In this document: positions 1 to 12,159 of the stretch, piece after piece | Layout: every line of letters starts with the position of its first letter | Position numbering within the stretch: the first letter of the stretch is position 1 | Origin: Mycobacterium sp. ITM-2016-00317 | Lineage (GTDB): Bacteria; Actinomycetota; Actinomycetes; Mycobacteriales; Mycobacteriaceae | Length of the DNA: 64,000 bases | Assembly (NCBI RefSeq): GCF_002968295.1 | Contig: NZ_CP134399.1 | Span: 1,054,001 to 1,118,000, forward strand | Direction: 5' to 3' | Notes under the pieces: model-generated | Database searches by the model: none | Told to the model about the DNA's origin: nothing | The model's input: the letters and a program-made list of their open reading frames with translations, nothing else | Translations under genes and position numbers: made by a program

Positions 1-1
1 C

Positions 2-364
2 CTGCCGGTCACCGGCCGCGAAGAGGACGTCGCCGACCAGCTCGCCGCCTACGTGCTGCTCGCCGAGGGGGAGGACGGCACCATCGATCCCGTGTCGGTG
101 CAGGCCGTCAAGGACTACGCCCGCACATTCGGCGCGGCCGGCGCCGAGCGCACCGAGCTCGACAACGACGACTTCGCCGACGTCCACTCGCTGGACGAGA
201 CCCGCAATATCAACCTGCAGTGCTGGATCTACGGCGCCGACCCGGAGGGCAATGCCGACCTGGTGGGCGGCGAACTACCCGAGCGGCGGGCCGACGGCTG
301 CTCCGAGGAATGGGCGCAGCTGCAGAACGCCTGGGCGACGCTGCTCGACCCGCACTTCAAGTAG
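2..364 (+). CDS. DUF4344-type metallopeptidase-like protein, 3' part
   Basis: The reading frame is open from the left edge, so the N-terminus lies outside the window. The visible 120 residues start LPVTGREEDVADQLAAYVLL, which resembles the middle of DUF4344 proteins, a family of predicted secreted metallopeptidases, where a GREEDxADQ segment is typical. Two cysteines (in LQCW and DGCSEEW) could form a disulfide, as expected for an exported protein. The zinc-binding region and signal peptide cannot be seen. It ends at a TAG seven bases before the convergent mycolyltransferase stop. Family assignment is by recognition only. Confidence 0.7.
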   Translation: MPVTGREEDVADQLAAYVLLAEGEDGTIDPVSVQAVKDYARTFGAAGAERTELDNDDFADVHSLDETRNINLQCWIYGADPEGNADLVGGELPERRADGCSEEWAQLQNAWATLLDPHFK

Positions 365-370
365 CCGCGG

Positions 371-1527
<1,157 letters not shown>

Positions 1528-1532
1528 CGGGG

Positions 1533-4058
<2,526 letters not shown>

Positions 4059-4162
4059 TAGCTCTCCTGCGGTCGCAGACTCGGGGGTGCGGACCCGTCA
4101 TTGTGTCGCGTGCGCGTTTCCGATCCGGGTCCGGGATGTGAACGACACGTTCGCCCCCGTTT

Positions 4163-4180
4163 TCGGCAAAGGATTGCCGA
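4163..4180. promoter_or_regulatory. Inverted repeat upstream of the GGDEF gene
   Basis: TCGGCAA and TTGCCGA form a perfect 7-bp inverted repeat with a 4-base spacer in the glgP/GGDEF divergent intergenic region. A second small palindrome, GAACG-ACA-CGTTC, lies at 4140-4152. Either could be an operator for one of the two genes. No regulator is identified. Confidence 0.35.
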
Positions 4181-4204
4181 GACATTATTAACGGGGTTGA
4201 CTGT

Positions 4205-6139
4205 TTGAATGTCGAAGGGCCTGCAGTGCCGCTGACGGGCGGGTTGACCCGCCCGCAGCAGTGGGCTGCGCGCCTGCGCGCGGCCGACCTGTTGCCCCCG
4301 TTGTGGGGGCTGGTGGGCTGGACCGCCGCCGTGGTGCTGGCGTCCTCCCTGGTCCGCTGGCTGGCTTCGGTGGACGGCCGGACCTTCACGGTGGTGTGGC
4401 TGGCTGCCGCCCCACAGCTGGTCGCGCTGCTGCTGGCGCGCCGCAGGCACTGGCCTGTCTACCTGGTGACGTTCGCCTTCTTCCAGTACGTGCCGGCCTG
4501 GCTACTGCTGAACCGGCCGCCGGAGCTCGCCGCGCTGTCCACGCTGAGCACCGTGGTGTTCGCCGCGGCGATGCTGCACTCCGACCAGGACTGGATCCAC
4601 GGCCGCACCGACTCGCTGCACAGCTGGCGCCGGTTCGTGCTGTACGCGGTGATCGTCGCGCCGGCGTTCGCCGGCACCATCGGGGCGTTCAGCGTGCTGG
4701 TGCACCAGCAGGGCCGCACCGACCCGAAGTCACTGTGCATCGTGGCGCTGATCTGGTATCTCGCCGAGGCGGTCGGCATCGCGTTCCTCGCGCCGGTGCT
4801 GTTGCGCTGGCGGCGGTACTGGCGCAGGCACACCGCCCGCCAGGTGGTCATGACGGGCGGTTTCACGGTTCTGATGGTCGTGCTGGGCACCATCGCGGCC
4901 TACGAGTCGAACTTCGTGCTGATGTTCCTGACCGCGGTGCCCGCGCTGCTGGTGCTCATCGAGTTCGGAATCGCGGCGGCGTTCTGGCAGATGGCCGTCG
5001 GCGCGGTGATCCTGCTGAGCGCCACGTTCGCCGGGATGGGGCCGTTCGCGGCGACGGCGTCCGATTCGACCGAGGCGATGATCCACACCCAGGTGTTCCT
5101 GCTGACCGGCTACGCGATGGTGGTGCTGGTGGCCGCGGCGCTGGAGGAACGCAACCGGCTGACCGCGCTGGACCGCGCCAGCCACGAGGTCTACGACCTG
5201 GTCGCCGACCTCACCGGAGACCTGGTGATCGTCGTCGACGCGCGCGGGGATGTGCTGCACCACGCGTTCACCGGGCACAGCAACCTGAACCTGCCGCCCG
5301 GCCGTATCAGCCGGCGTCAGTGGCAGGCCGAGGTACACCCCGACGATCTGCATCTGCTCGCCGACCACTGGCTGGCCCCGGGCACCGGGGCGTCGCAGCC
5401 GTTCCGGATCAAGGCCCGCGACGGCTCGTGGTGCTGGTTCGTGATGCACACCCGGCGCGCCGCCAAAGGCCTGTCGGCGGCCGTGCTGCGCGACGTCACG
5501 CTGGAGCGCGAGGCGCAGGAGTCGCTGACCGACATGGCGAACTCCGACCCGCTCACCGGGTTGGCCAACCGGCGCGGCATGGCCCGGCGGGCCCGCGAGA
5601 TCTGGCTGCACGCACTGGAATCCGACGAACCACTGACCGCGCTGTTCATCGACGTCGACCACTTCAAGGCCTACAACGACCAGTTCGGCCACCAGGCCGG
5701 CGACGTCTGCCTGCGCGAGGTCGGCGAGGTCCTGGCCCACCTCGCCGATCCCAGGACCTGTGTGGCGACCCGCTACGGCGGCGAGGAGTTCGCGGTGGTG
5801 CTGGCCGGGTGCGACGACCCGTACACGTTCGCGACCGGACTGGCCTCGGCGATCCGCGCGCTGTCCATCACCCACCCCGCCTCACCGTCGGGCGTGGTCA
5901 CCGTCAGCATCGGCGTCGCGACGGTGGCGCCGCGCGACGAGGTCCGGTTCGGCGGCGCAGACCCCGACGCCGCGGTCAGCGAGCTGCTCGACCGTGCCGA
6001 CAAGGCGCTCTACGCGGCGAAATCCCAGGGACGCAACAGGATCTCGGTGGCCCACGACGACGCTCTGCTAGTCGGCGAGCATGTTCACCACGCCGGTGAA
6101 CACCCGCGGGAGTCCGCCGGCGGCGGGCACGATGAGTGA
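4205..6139 (+). CDS. Membrane PAS-GGDEF diguanylate cyclase
   Basis: This is a predicted diguanylate cyclase that makes c-di-GMP from two GTP. Residues 30-310 hold about eight hydrophobic segments of a MASE1-like integral membrane sensor. A PAS-like domain follows at about 325-435, then GGDEF at about 440-615 with the active motif RYGGEEF (523-529). The inhibitory RxxD site expected just before it is absent (PRTC instead), so product inhibition may be missing. The start is uncertain: a TTG at 4205 gives 644 aa, while a GTG at 4226, preceded by GAAGGG, gives 637. The last 72 bases overlap the 3' end of the oppositely oriented oxidoreductase gene. Confidence 0.9.
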   Translation: MNVEGPAVPLTGGLTRPQQWAARLRAADLLPPLWGLVGWTAAVVLASSLVRWLASVDGRTFTVVWLAAAPQLVALLLARRRHWPVYLVTFAFFQYVPAWLLLNRPPELAALSTLSTVVFAAAMLHSDQDWIHGRTDSLHSWRRFVLYAVIVAPAFAGTIGAFSVLVHQQGRTDPKSLCIVALIWYLAEAVGIAFLAPVLLRWRRYWRRHTARQVVMTGGFTVLMVVLGTIAAYESNFVLMFLTAVPALLVLIEFGIAAAFWQMAVGAVILLSATFAGMGPFAATASDSTEAMIHTQVFLLTGYAMVVLVAAALEERNRLTALDRASHEVYDLVADLTGDLVIVVDARGDVLHHAFTGHSNLNLPPGRISRRQWQAEVHPDDLHLLADHWLAPGTGASQPFRIKARDGSWCWFVMHTRRAAKGLSAAVLRDVTLEREAQESLTDMANSDPLTGLANRRGMARRAREIWLHALESDEPLTALFIDVDHFKAYNDQFGHQAGDVCLREVGEVLAHLADPRTCVATRYGGEEFAVVLAGCDDPYTFATGLASAIRALSITHPASPSGVVTVSIGVATVAPRDEVRFGGADPDAAVSELLDRADKALYAAKSQGRNRISVAHDDALLVGEHVHHAGEHPRESAGGGHDE

Positions 6140-7090
6140 GCGCAGCGGTGACGTACCGGCCCGCAGCACCGCGGCGGTCAACAGCCGGTAGCGGCGGGTG
6201 GCGTGGCGCCACTGGTGCTCGTAGCCGTCGGGCCGGTCGGCCAGCACGCTGTCCACCAGCAGCCGGGCCGCGGCGAACGCCAAGCCCAGGCCTTCGCCGG
6301 TGAGCGCGTCGACGTAGCCGGCCGCGTCGCCGACCAGCAGCACCCGGCCCGCGACCCGGCTGCGCACCCGCTGACGCAGCGGTCCGGCGGCCCGGTCGGG
6401 CTCGTGCGGCAGACCCGCGAGGCGTTGCCGCAGCGCGGGAAACGCGTCCAGGTGGTTCTCGAAACGGCCCTGCCGGGAGGTCAGGATCGCGATCCCGACA
6501 CAGTCGTCGGCCACCGGGGTCACATACGCTTCCCCGGCGCCGGGATCACGTGACCAGTACACCTCGACGCAGTCGCTCCACGGCGCGATGGCGACGTGAC
6601 GCTTGAGGCCCCAGCGCCGGTCCCCGGCCGCGGGCCGCTCGAGGCCGAGCCCGGCACGGATCGGGGAGTGCAACCCGTCGGCGGCCGCCAGGTAGCGAGC
6701 CCGGATCCCGTTCACCGTGACCGAATCCGCGTCCTGGCGCAGCGCGCCGACCTTGTCGTGCACCAGGGTCACCCCGGCGTCGGCGGCGGCCTCCAGCAGC
6801 GCGGCGTGCAGCGCGGTGCGGCGCACCCCGAGCCCGGCGCTGGACCCGAAACTCGCGGTGACACACCGCCGGTGGTCGAAGTAGGTGACCCCGTGGAAGG
6901 GTTTGCCGGCGGGCTGCGCGCCGAGCCGCCCCAGGTGGCGCACGGCGTGCGGCATCAGGCCCTCGCCGCACGCCTTGTCGATCGGACCTGTGCGCTTCTC
7001 GACCACGACGGTGTCCAGGCCCGCCCGCGCGGCGTGGATCGCGGTGGCCAGGCCCGCGGGCCCGCCGCCGGCGACCAGCAGGTCGATCAT
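6068..7090 (-). CDS. FAD-dependent oxidoreductase, geranylgeranyl-reductase-like
   Basis: This 340-aa flavoprotein monooxygenase/reductase has an N-terminal Rossmann FAD motif (VAGGGPAGLATAIHAARAG, residues 5-23) and the second FAD signature GRVLLVGDAAGYVDALTGEG. Its ATG overlaps the stop of the upstream methyltransferase gene (ATGA), which marks it as the last gene of the operon with the type III polyketide synthase. In the equivalent M. smegmatis operon such an oxidase is thought to hydroxylate the alkylresorcinol-type ring to give a quinone. That role here is inferred from context. Family members also include squalene and geranylgeranyl reductases, so the substrate is open. Confidence 0.85.
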   Translation of the reverse strand: MIDLLVAGGGPAGLATAIHAARAGLDTVVVEKRTGPIDKACGEGLMPHAVRHLGRLGAQPAGKPFHGVTYFDHRRCVTASFGSSAGLGVRRTALHAALLEAAADAGVTLVHDKVGALRQDADSVTVNGIRARYLAAADGLHSPIRAGLGLERPAAGDRRWGLKRHVAIAPWSDCVEVYWSRDPGAGEAYVTPVADDCVGIAILTSRQGRFENHLDAFPALRQRLAGLPHEPDRAAGPLRQRVRSRVAGRVLLVGDAAGYVDALTGEGLGLAFAAARLLVDSVLADRPDGYEHQWRHATRRYRLLTAAVLRAGTSPLRSLIVPAAGGLPRVFTGVVNMLAD

Positions 7091-7605
7091 GCCGGCTGTG
7101 ACGGTGTCAGGGACTGCAAGGCCTTGTCCTCCAGCGTGATCCGGGTGCGCAGCAGGGCGGCGTTGAGCGTGGTGAACACCAGCGCCGTGATCCAGGCGCT
7201 GTGCACCAGTGGCAGCGCGATGCCCTCGACGACCACCGCGACGTAGTTGGGGTGGGACAGGAACCGGTACGGCCCGCCGGTGACGCGCCCGGCGCCCGGC
7301 ACCACCACGACGCGGGTGTTCCACTGGTGGCCGAGGGTGGTGATGCACCACCAGCGCAGACCCTGCGCGGCCACCACGAGCGCGAACATCGACCAGCCCA
7401 GGACCGGGACGAACTCCCGGTGCGCGGCCTCGAACAGGCAGGCCACCAACAGCCCGGTGTGCAGCACCACCATCACCGGATAGTGGCCTGCGCCGAACTC
7501 GACCCCGCCGCGTTCCCGGCTCCATCTGAGGTTCCGTTGTGAGACAACCAGTTCTGCGACGCGTTCGAGCGCGACCGCGGCGATCAGCAGGGTGTAGGCG
7601 AACAT
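7087..7605 (-). CDS. Isoprenylcysteine carboxyl methyltransferase (ICMT)-family protein
   Basis: This 172-aa integral membrane protein has four to five hydrophobic segments. The ICMT/PEMT signature GHQWNTRVVV...GPYRFLSHPNYVAVVVEG (about 101-137) carries the RHPxY-like SAM-binding element, here SHPNY. Bacterial members linked to type III polyketide synthases O-methylate the phenolic product, as in Bacillus BpsB-type systems. It lies between the polyketide synthase (4-base gap) and the oxidoreductase (4-base overlap), so coupled expression is likely. The function is assigned from family and context. Confidence 0.87.
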   Translation of the reverse strand: MFAYTLLIAAVALERVAELVVSQRNLRWSRERGGVEFGAGHYPVMVVLHTGLLVACLFEAAHREFVPVLGWSMFALVVAAQGLRWWCITTLGHQWNTRVVVVPGAGRVTGGPYRFLSHPNYVAVVVEGIALPLVHSAWITALVFTTLNAALLRTRITLEDKALQSLTPSQPA

Positions 7606-7609
7606 GTCG

Positions 7610-8683
7610 TCAGTTCCACCGCAGCAGCACGAGCTCGGCGCAGAAGCCAGGCCCCATCGCCATCAGCAGCCCGGCGCTGCCCGCCGGCGGCTCCTTGGCC
7701 CTGGTGTCGCGCAGGATGTGCAGCACCGACGACGAGGACAGGTTCCCGACCTCGGCCAGCGACCGCCAGGACAGCTCCAGTGCGTCGACGGACAGGTGCA
7801 GCGTGTCGGTCACGGCCTCCATGACCTTCGGACCGCCGGGGTGTGACACCCACGCGGCGATGTCGTCGACGGTGAGGTCGTGATCGCCGAGGAAGCCGGC
7901 GACGTCGCCCTCGAGGTGGGTCTCGATCAGCGCGGGCAGGTCCGGAGACAGGATCAGTTCGAAGCCCGAACTGCCGACCCGCCACCCCATGGTGTCCAGT
8001 GAGTCGGGGTACATGCGGCTGCGTGAGTCGAGCACCGCGGGTCCGGTCGCGCCGATCCGTGCGGCCCGGCCAGCGCCGGCGGCGATGACCGCAGCGGCGC
8101 CGTCACCGAACAGCGCGCTGCCGACCAGGCCTGCCATCGTCGGCCCGACCGCCGGGTAGGTCAACGAGCACAGCTCCACCGAGACCAGCGCGGCGATGTG
8201 GCAGGGTGCGCCGCGCAGATAGTCGTGCATGCGCGCGATGCCCGCCGCCCCGGCCACACAACCCAGTCCGAACAGCGGCATCCGCCGCACGTCGGCGCGC
8301 AGACCGAGCCGCCCGGCGATGCGGGCGTCCAGCGACGGCACGGCCACCCCGGTGACCGTGGTCGTCATGATCATGTCGAGATCGGCCGGTTGCAGCCCGG
8401 CCTCGTCCAGCGCGGCGGTCAGCGCCGCGCATCCCAGCTCGAGGGCGTGCTCCAGGTACAGGTCGTTGGCCTCGCCGAAGTCGGCCAGCTCCGGGTAGCG
8501 CTCCAGCGGGAGCACGAAGTGGCGGGTGTCCACTTTGGCGTGCTCGTGCAGGGCGCGCACCACCTCCTCCGACCCGGCGAACGCGGGCAGCCCGACGAAC
8601 TGGTCGGTGATCTCGGCCTGGGAGTAGTGGTGGGGCGGCAGTGCGCCCTGCACCCCGGCGATGACGCTGGCCTGGTTGTTCAT
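7610..8683 (-). CDS. Type III polyketide synthase (chalcone synthase-like)
   Basis: This homodimeric ketosynthase extends a fatty acyl-CoA starter with malonyl-CoA and cyclises it. The 357 aa carry the complete triad: C142 ([10 protein letters not shown]), H281 (WVSHPGG) and N314 ([10 protein letters not shown]). It resembles the Pks18/Pks10 group of mycobacteria. The ATG overlaps the stop of the upstream MMPL gene (ATGA), and ICMT and FAD oxidoreductase genes follow directly. Operons of this make-up produce benzoquinone-type polyketide quinones in M. smegmatis, reported as alternative respiratory electron carriers. The same product class is a reasonable inference here. Confidence 0.92.
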   Translation of the reverse strand: MNNQASVIAGVQGALPPHHYSQAEITDQFVGLPAFAGSEEVVRALHEHAKVDTRHFVLPLERYPELADFGEANDLYLEHALELGCAALTAALDEAGLQPADLDMIMTTTVTGVAVPSLDARIAGRLGLRADVRRMPLFGLGCVAGAAGIARMHDYLRGAPCHIAALVSVELCSLTYPAVGPTMAGLVGSALFGDGAAAVIAAGAGRAARIGATGPAVLDSRSRMYPDSLDTMGWRVGSSGFELILSPDLPALIETHLEGDVAGFLGDHDLTVDDIAAWVSHPGGPKVMEAVTDTLHLSVDALELSWRSLAEVGNLSSSSVLHILRDTRAKEPPAGSAGLLMAMGPGFCAELVLLRWN

Positions 8684-10963
8684 GAGGTGATCCGTTCGGG
8701 GTGGGGGACTTCGGGGGCGGGAAGGGGCGCCTCGGCGAAGCCGAGGCGTGCGTGCACGCGGGTGAGCCACCGTGGCGCCCACCAGTTGCGTCCGCCCATC
8801 AGGCGCATGAACGCCGGGACGAGCACCATCCGCACCAGGGTGGCGTCGACCAGCACGGCCAGGGTGAGGCCGAGGCCGAACATCCGCATGAACGACACGC
8901 TGGCGGCGATCAGCGCGGCGAACGAGATGGACATGATCAGTGCGGCCGCGGTGATGATGCGGCCGGTATGGGCGATGCCCAGTGCCACCGCCTCGTCGGA
9001 ATCACCTGTCTTGAGCCAGAACTCGCGAATGCGTGCGACGAGGAAGACCTCGTAGTCCATCGACAGCCCGAATGCGATGCAGAACAGCAGCACCGGCATG
9101 TTCGCCACCAGCGTGCCCGTCGGGGTGGTGCCCAGGCCCGACAGGTGCCCTTCCTGGAAGATCCACACCAGCGCGCCGAACGCAGCTGAGAGCGAGAGCG
9201 TGTTCAGCACAAGGGCTTTCAGCGGCACCACGACACTGCCGGTGAGCAGGAACAGCAGGACGAACATGATGACCGCGATCAGCCCGAGGACCGTCGGCAG
9301 CGTGGAGGTGATCGCGTCCACGCTGTCGCGGTTGACCTGGGCGGTGCCGGTCATCTGCACCTCGCGCCCGTCCGGGCCGGCCACGGCGTGCAGCCGGTCG
9401 AGCTGGGCCTCGGAGGCGTCGGAGAACAGCGGCGCGTCGCTGGCCACGGTCAGGAACACGCTGCCGTCGCGTTCGCCGGCGCCGACGGCGGCCCCGCCCT
9501 GACGCCGTCGACGAACGTGCCGGTCGGCGCGGAGACGGCGGGCACGTCGGGCACCCGCGACAGTTCGGCGGCGTAGGCCGACAGCTCGGTCGTGCTCACG
9601 TTCGTGCTGTCGGGCAGCACGACGGTCACCGCGGTGTCCACGTTGCCCGCGGTCCGGCGAACTCGCTCCGCAACTGGTCGCCGACCTGGTGGGCGGAGGC
9701 GGACGGCGGCAGCACCCGCTCGTCGGGGAACCCCCATCTGACCCCGAGGAACGGTGTGCCCAGTAGTAGCAGCAGCGTGACCACGGCGAGTCCCAGCGGC
9801 AGCGCGCGGCGCATCACCGCCTTCGCGCAGCGGTACCAGAAGCGCTGCTCGACGGGCACCGGCGGCGGGTCGGGCCGGTGCAGCAGCCGCCGCGCCAGCT
9901 TACGGACGTCCAGCGCGTCGACCCGGTCTCCGAGCAGCGCCAGCGCCGCCGGCGTCACCACCACGGCGGCCACGGCGGCGAAGGCGACGGTCGCCACCCC
10001 GGCGTAGGCGAACGACTTCAGGAAGTGCATCGGGAACAGCACCATCACCGCCATCGACAGCGCGACCGTGGTCGCCGAGAACAGCACGGTGCGCCCGGCG
10101 GCGGTGACGGTACGCCGGATCGCCTCCGGGCGCTCGGCGCCGGTGGCGAGCTCGTCGCGGTAGCGCGACAGGATCAGCAGGGTGTAGTCGATCGCCAGCG
10201 CCAGGCCCAGCGCGGTGGCCAGGTTCAGCGCGAAGATCGACACGTCGGTGGCGAACGTGACCAGGCGCAGCACGGCCAGCGCGCCGACGATCGCCATGCC
10301 GCCGATGGCCACCGGCAACGCGGCGGCCGGCAACCCGCCGAACACCCAGACCAACACCAGGAAGCTCAGCGGGATCGCCAGCGACTCCATCACCAGCAGG
10401 TCGCGCTGGGAGTGCTCGGTGATCTGCACGTTGACCATCGCGGGGCCGCCGGTGGTGACGGTGATGTCGTCGGGGCCGTCCCGGTCGCGGGTGAGGTCCT
10501 TCGACAGCTGCGCGGCGTAGGTCTGCTGTTGGGCCTCGTCGCCGTTGATGCCCGCGACCACCAGGCCGGCGGTGCGGTCCCGGCTGACCAGGTCGGCGGC
10601 CGCAGCCGGCGGCGAGGTCCACGGCGACGACACGTCGGTCACGTGCGGATCGGTGTCCAGCCGCCGCACGACGTCCAGGCCGGCGTCGCGCACCCGCGGG
10701 CTGTCCACCCCGGCCGGGGAGGACACCACGATCAGCATCTGGACGTCGCCCTGGCCGAACTTCTCGGTGAGAAGCGCCGACGCCTGGGCGGATTGGGAGC
10801 CGGGATCGGAGAAACCGCTCGGCGACAGGCTTTTGGCGACCGGCACCCCGAACACCGCCAGCACGGCGGTCAGCAACGCCGCGGCGAGCAGTACGCGTCG
10901 CGGAGCGGCGAGCGCGAGAGAGGCGATTCTGGGAAGCAGCGGAGTCTCCAACCACGAGGGCAT
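8680..10963 (-). pseudogene. MMPL/RND-family transporter, disrupted by two frameshifts
   Basis: Three consecutive frames together encode one RND-type transporter of about 761 aa. The N-terminal part (10963 to about 9650) has a transmembrane helix, a periplasmic loop and six helices. A middle piece (about 9650-9500) and a C-terminal part (about 9495-8680) with the second helix bundle (GLSMDYEVFLVARIREF) follow. Each junction can be explained by one missing base: near 9645-9655, after SEFAG, and near 9490-9500, after FVDG. Both sites are G/C-rich. It is the first gene of the polyketide synthase operon and would be a natural exporter of a lipid product. It is either a real pseudogene or a sequence error. 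Confidence 0.8.
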
Positions 10964-11036
10964 CTAGACCTACGACACGTAATACGCCCGGCGAGGGTTC
11001 ACGTATTGCACAGGCCGGTCCGCCCGGCCCGGTGGG

Positions 11037-11768
11037 TCAGCCGATCTCGAAGTGCTGGTAATCGAACGGGGTGCGCCAGTGCCCGCCCCAGCGCCACCCG
11101 CGGTCGGTGAACGCGCGCACCGCCGGGTCGCCGTCGTGCAGCATCCCGGCATCGGTGCGGGTGCGGTCCACCCACGGTCCGGCGTTGGCGGGCTGGAAGT
11201 CGCCGCGCCGGTCGATGTACGGGTTGAGTCGCGGGTTCACGTCGACCGCGCGGCCGTAGGCGTGCAGCGACCAGTTGCCGGTGCCCGGGATGTCGCGGCA
11301 GTTGAACGCCGAGGTGTTGTTGTCGCGCATCGACAGCTCGTCGTCGGCGCCGGGGTAGCGGTCGGCGGTGTCCATCTTCTCGATCGGGTAACGCAGCCGG
11401 TGCAGTTCGGCGAAGACCTCGATCACCTCGTCGGTCAGCTCGCGGTGCACCATGAGCCGCCCGCGGTGGGTCTGGCCGTCGAAACCCCAGTGGTCCAACT
11501 CGATTCGGCGCAACTCCTTGGGCTCCAGTGGGCAGCCCGGCCGCCACGTCGTCCCGAGGTCGGCGGCGGTCACCGTGTGCACCTCGGCCGGGCGCGGCCG
11601 GGGCGCGGCCGGCGTGACGGTGCGGACGGTCTCCGCGGGCAGCGGCGCGGCGGCCGGGGAAGGCGTGCTGGACGCCTGTACCGACGGGGTGGGGGCGTCG
11701 TCCGCGGGCGCGCACTGCACCAGTACCGCTGTCGCGACCGCCAGTGCGGCCAGCCCTGCACACCTCAC
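11037..11768 (-). CDS. Exported M15-type D-alanyl-D-alanine carboxypeptidase-like protein
   Basis: This predicted zinc peptidase of the cell envelope belongs to the M15 (VanY/L-alanyl-D-glutamate peptidase) group. The zinc ligands appear as H and D in HAYGRAVDVNP and H in the C-terminal DYQHFEIG. The N-terminus is a short hydrophobic export signal with a cysteine (VLVQCAP), but the -1 Gln is atypical for a lipobox. A low-complexity Pro/Ala/Thr linker covers about residues 25-60. The start is a GTG. Length is 243 aa. It probably trims peptidoglycan stem peptides; the exact bond is unknown. Confidence 0.83.
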   Translation of the reverse strand: MRCAGLAALAVATAVLVQCAPADDAPTPSVQASSTPSPAAAPLPAETVRTVTPAAPRPRPAEVHTVTAADLGTTWRPGCPLEPKELRRIELDHWGFDGQTHRGRLMVHRELTDEVIEVFAELHRLRYPIEKMDTADRYPGADDELSMRDNNTSAFNCRDIPGTGNWSLHAYGRAVDVNPRLNPYIDRRGDFQPANAGPWVDRTRTDAGMLHDGDPAVRAFTDRGWRWGGHWRTPFDYQHFEIG

Positions 11769-11800
11769 CGCGGACCAACCTACCGCAGCCGGATGTGCCG

Positions 11801-11834
11801 TTAGTGGCGCTAATCAGTTCTGTTAGTGGGGCTT
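11801..11834. repeat. Two TTAGTGG-type direct repeats upstream of the M15 gene
   Basis: The sequence GTTAGTGGNGCT occurs at 11800 and again at 11822, a spacing of two helical turns. The first copy extends into the imperfect palindrome TTAGTGGCGCTAA. The spacing and position, just upstream of the peptidase gene, fit a regulator binding site. Confidence 0.35.
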
Positions 11835-11873
11835 TGGAATTTGACGGTCAGGTCACAAGATCGGTGCCATTGC

Positions 11874-11917
11874 TGTGACATGCGTCATCGGTGAGCTATA
11901 TTGTGTGCGTCATCACA
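11874..11917 (+). promoter_or_regulatory. Two CRP-like sites before a small membrane-protein gene
   Basis: TGTGA-N6-TCATC (11874-11889) and TGTGT-N6-TCACA (11902-11917) each match the mycobacterial CRP consensus TGTGA-N6-TCACA in most positions. They lie 28 bases apart, directly upstream of the ATG at 11930. A TATATT hexamer at about 11897-11902 could be the -10 element. The match is partial, so this is only a candidate. Confidence 0.35.
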
Positions 11918-11929
11918 GAAGGGGTGGAC

Positions 11930-12151
11930 ATGGTCGGTATCGGCGAGGGCGCAATGGTCCCGCAGGCTGTCGAGTCGCACCGCGTTGCGCATGCGTCCGG
12001 CTCGGTCAACTGGGCGGTCGCGCTGTTGATGGTGTTGCTCCTGATCGCGGCGACCGCGGGCGTGGTGGTCGCGCTGTTCAGCGGCATGCCGACGATCGCG
12101 TTGGTGATCGCGCTGGTCACCGGCGCGGTGTTCGCCGGCGTCGCCTGCTGA
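11930..12151 (+). CDS. Small membrane protein of unknown function
   Basis: This 73-aa protein has two hydrophobic segments: residues about 28-50 (WAVALLMVLLLIAATAGVVV) and about 53-72. A short polar N-terminus precedes them. The ATG at 11930 is chosen because AGAAGGGG lies six bases upstream; an in-frame GTG at 11891 has no such signal. No family is recognised. It lies between the divergent M15 peptidase gene and the convergent SfnB-like gene, whose restored stop is nine bases past this gene's end. Confidence 0.55.
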   Translation: MVGIGEGAMVPQAVESHRVAHASGSVNWAVALLMVLLLIAATAGVVVALFSGMPTIALVIALVTGAVFAGVAC

Positions 12152-12159
12152 CGAACGCC

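Noticed and set aside
4140..4152. GAACG-ACA-CGTTC as a possible LexA box
   Set aside because: The mycobacterial SOS box needs GAAC and GTTC four bases apart; here they are five apart, and neither neighbour is a repair gene.
11902..11917. Calling the TGTGT-N6-TCACA motif a firm CRP site
   Set aside because: One key base differs from the consensus, and the companion site is weaker; it is kept only as a candidate.
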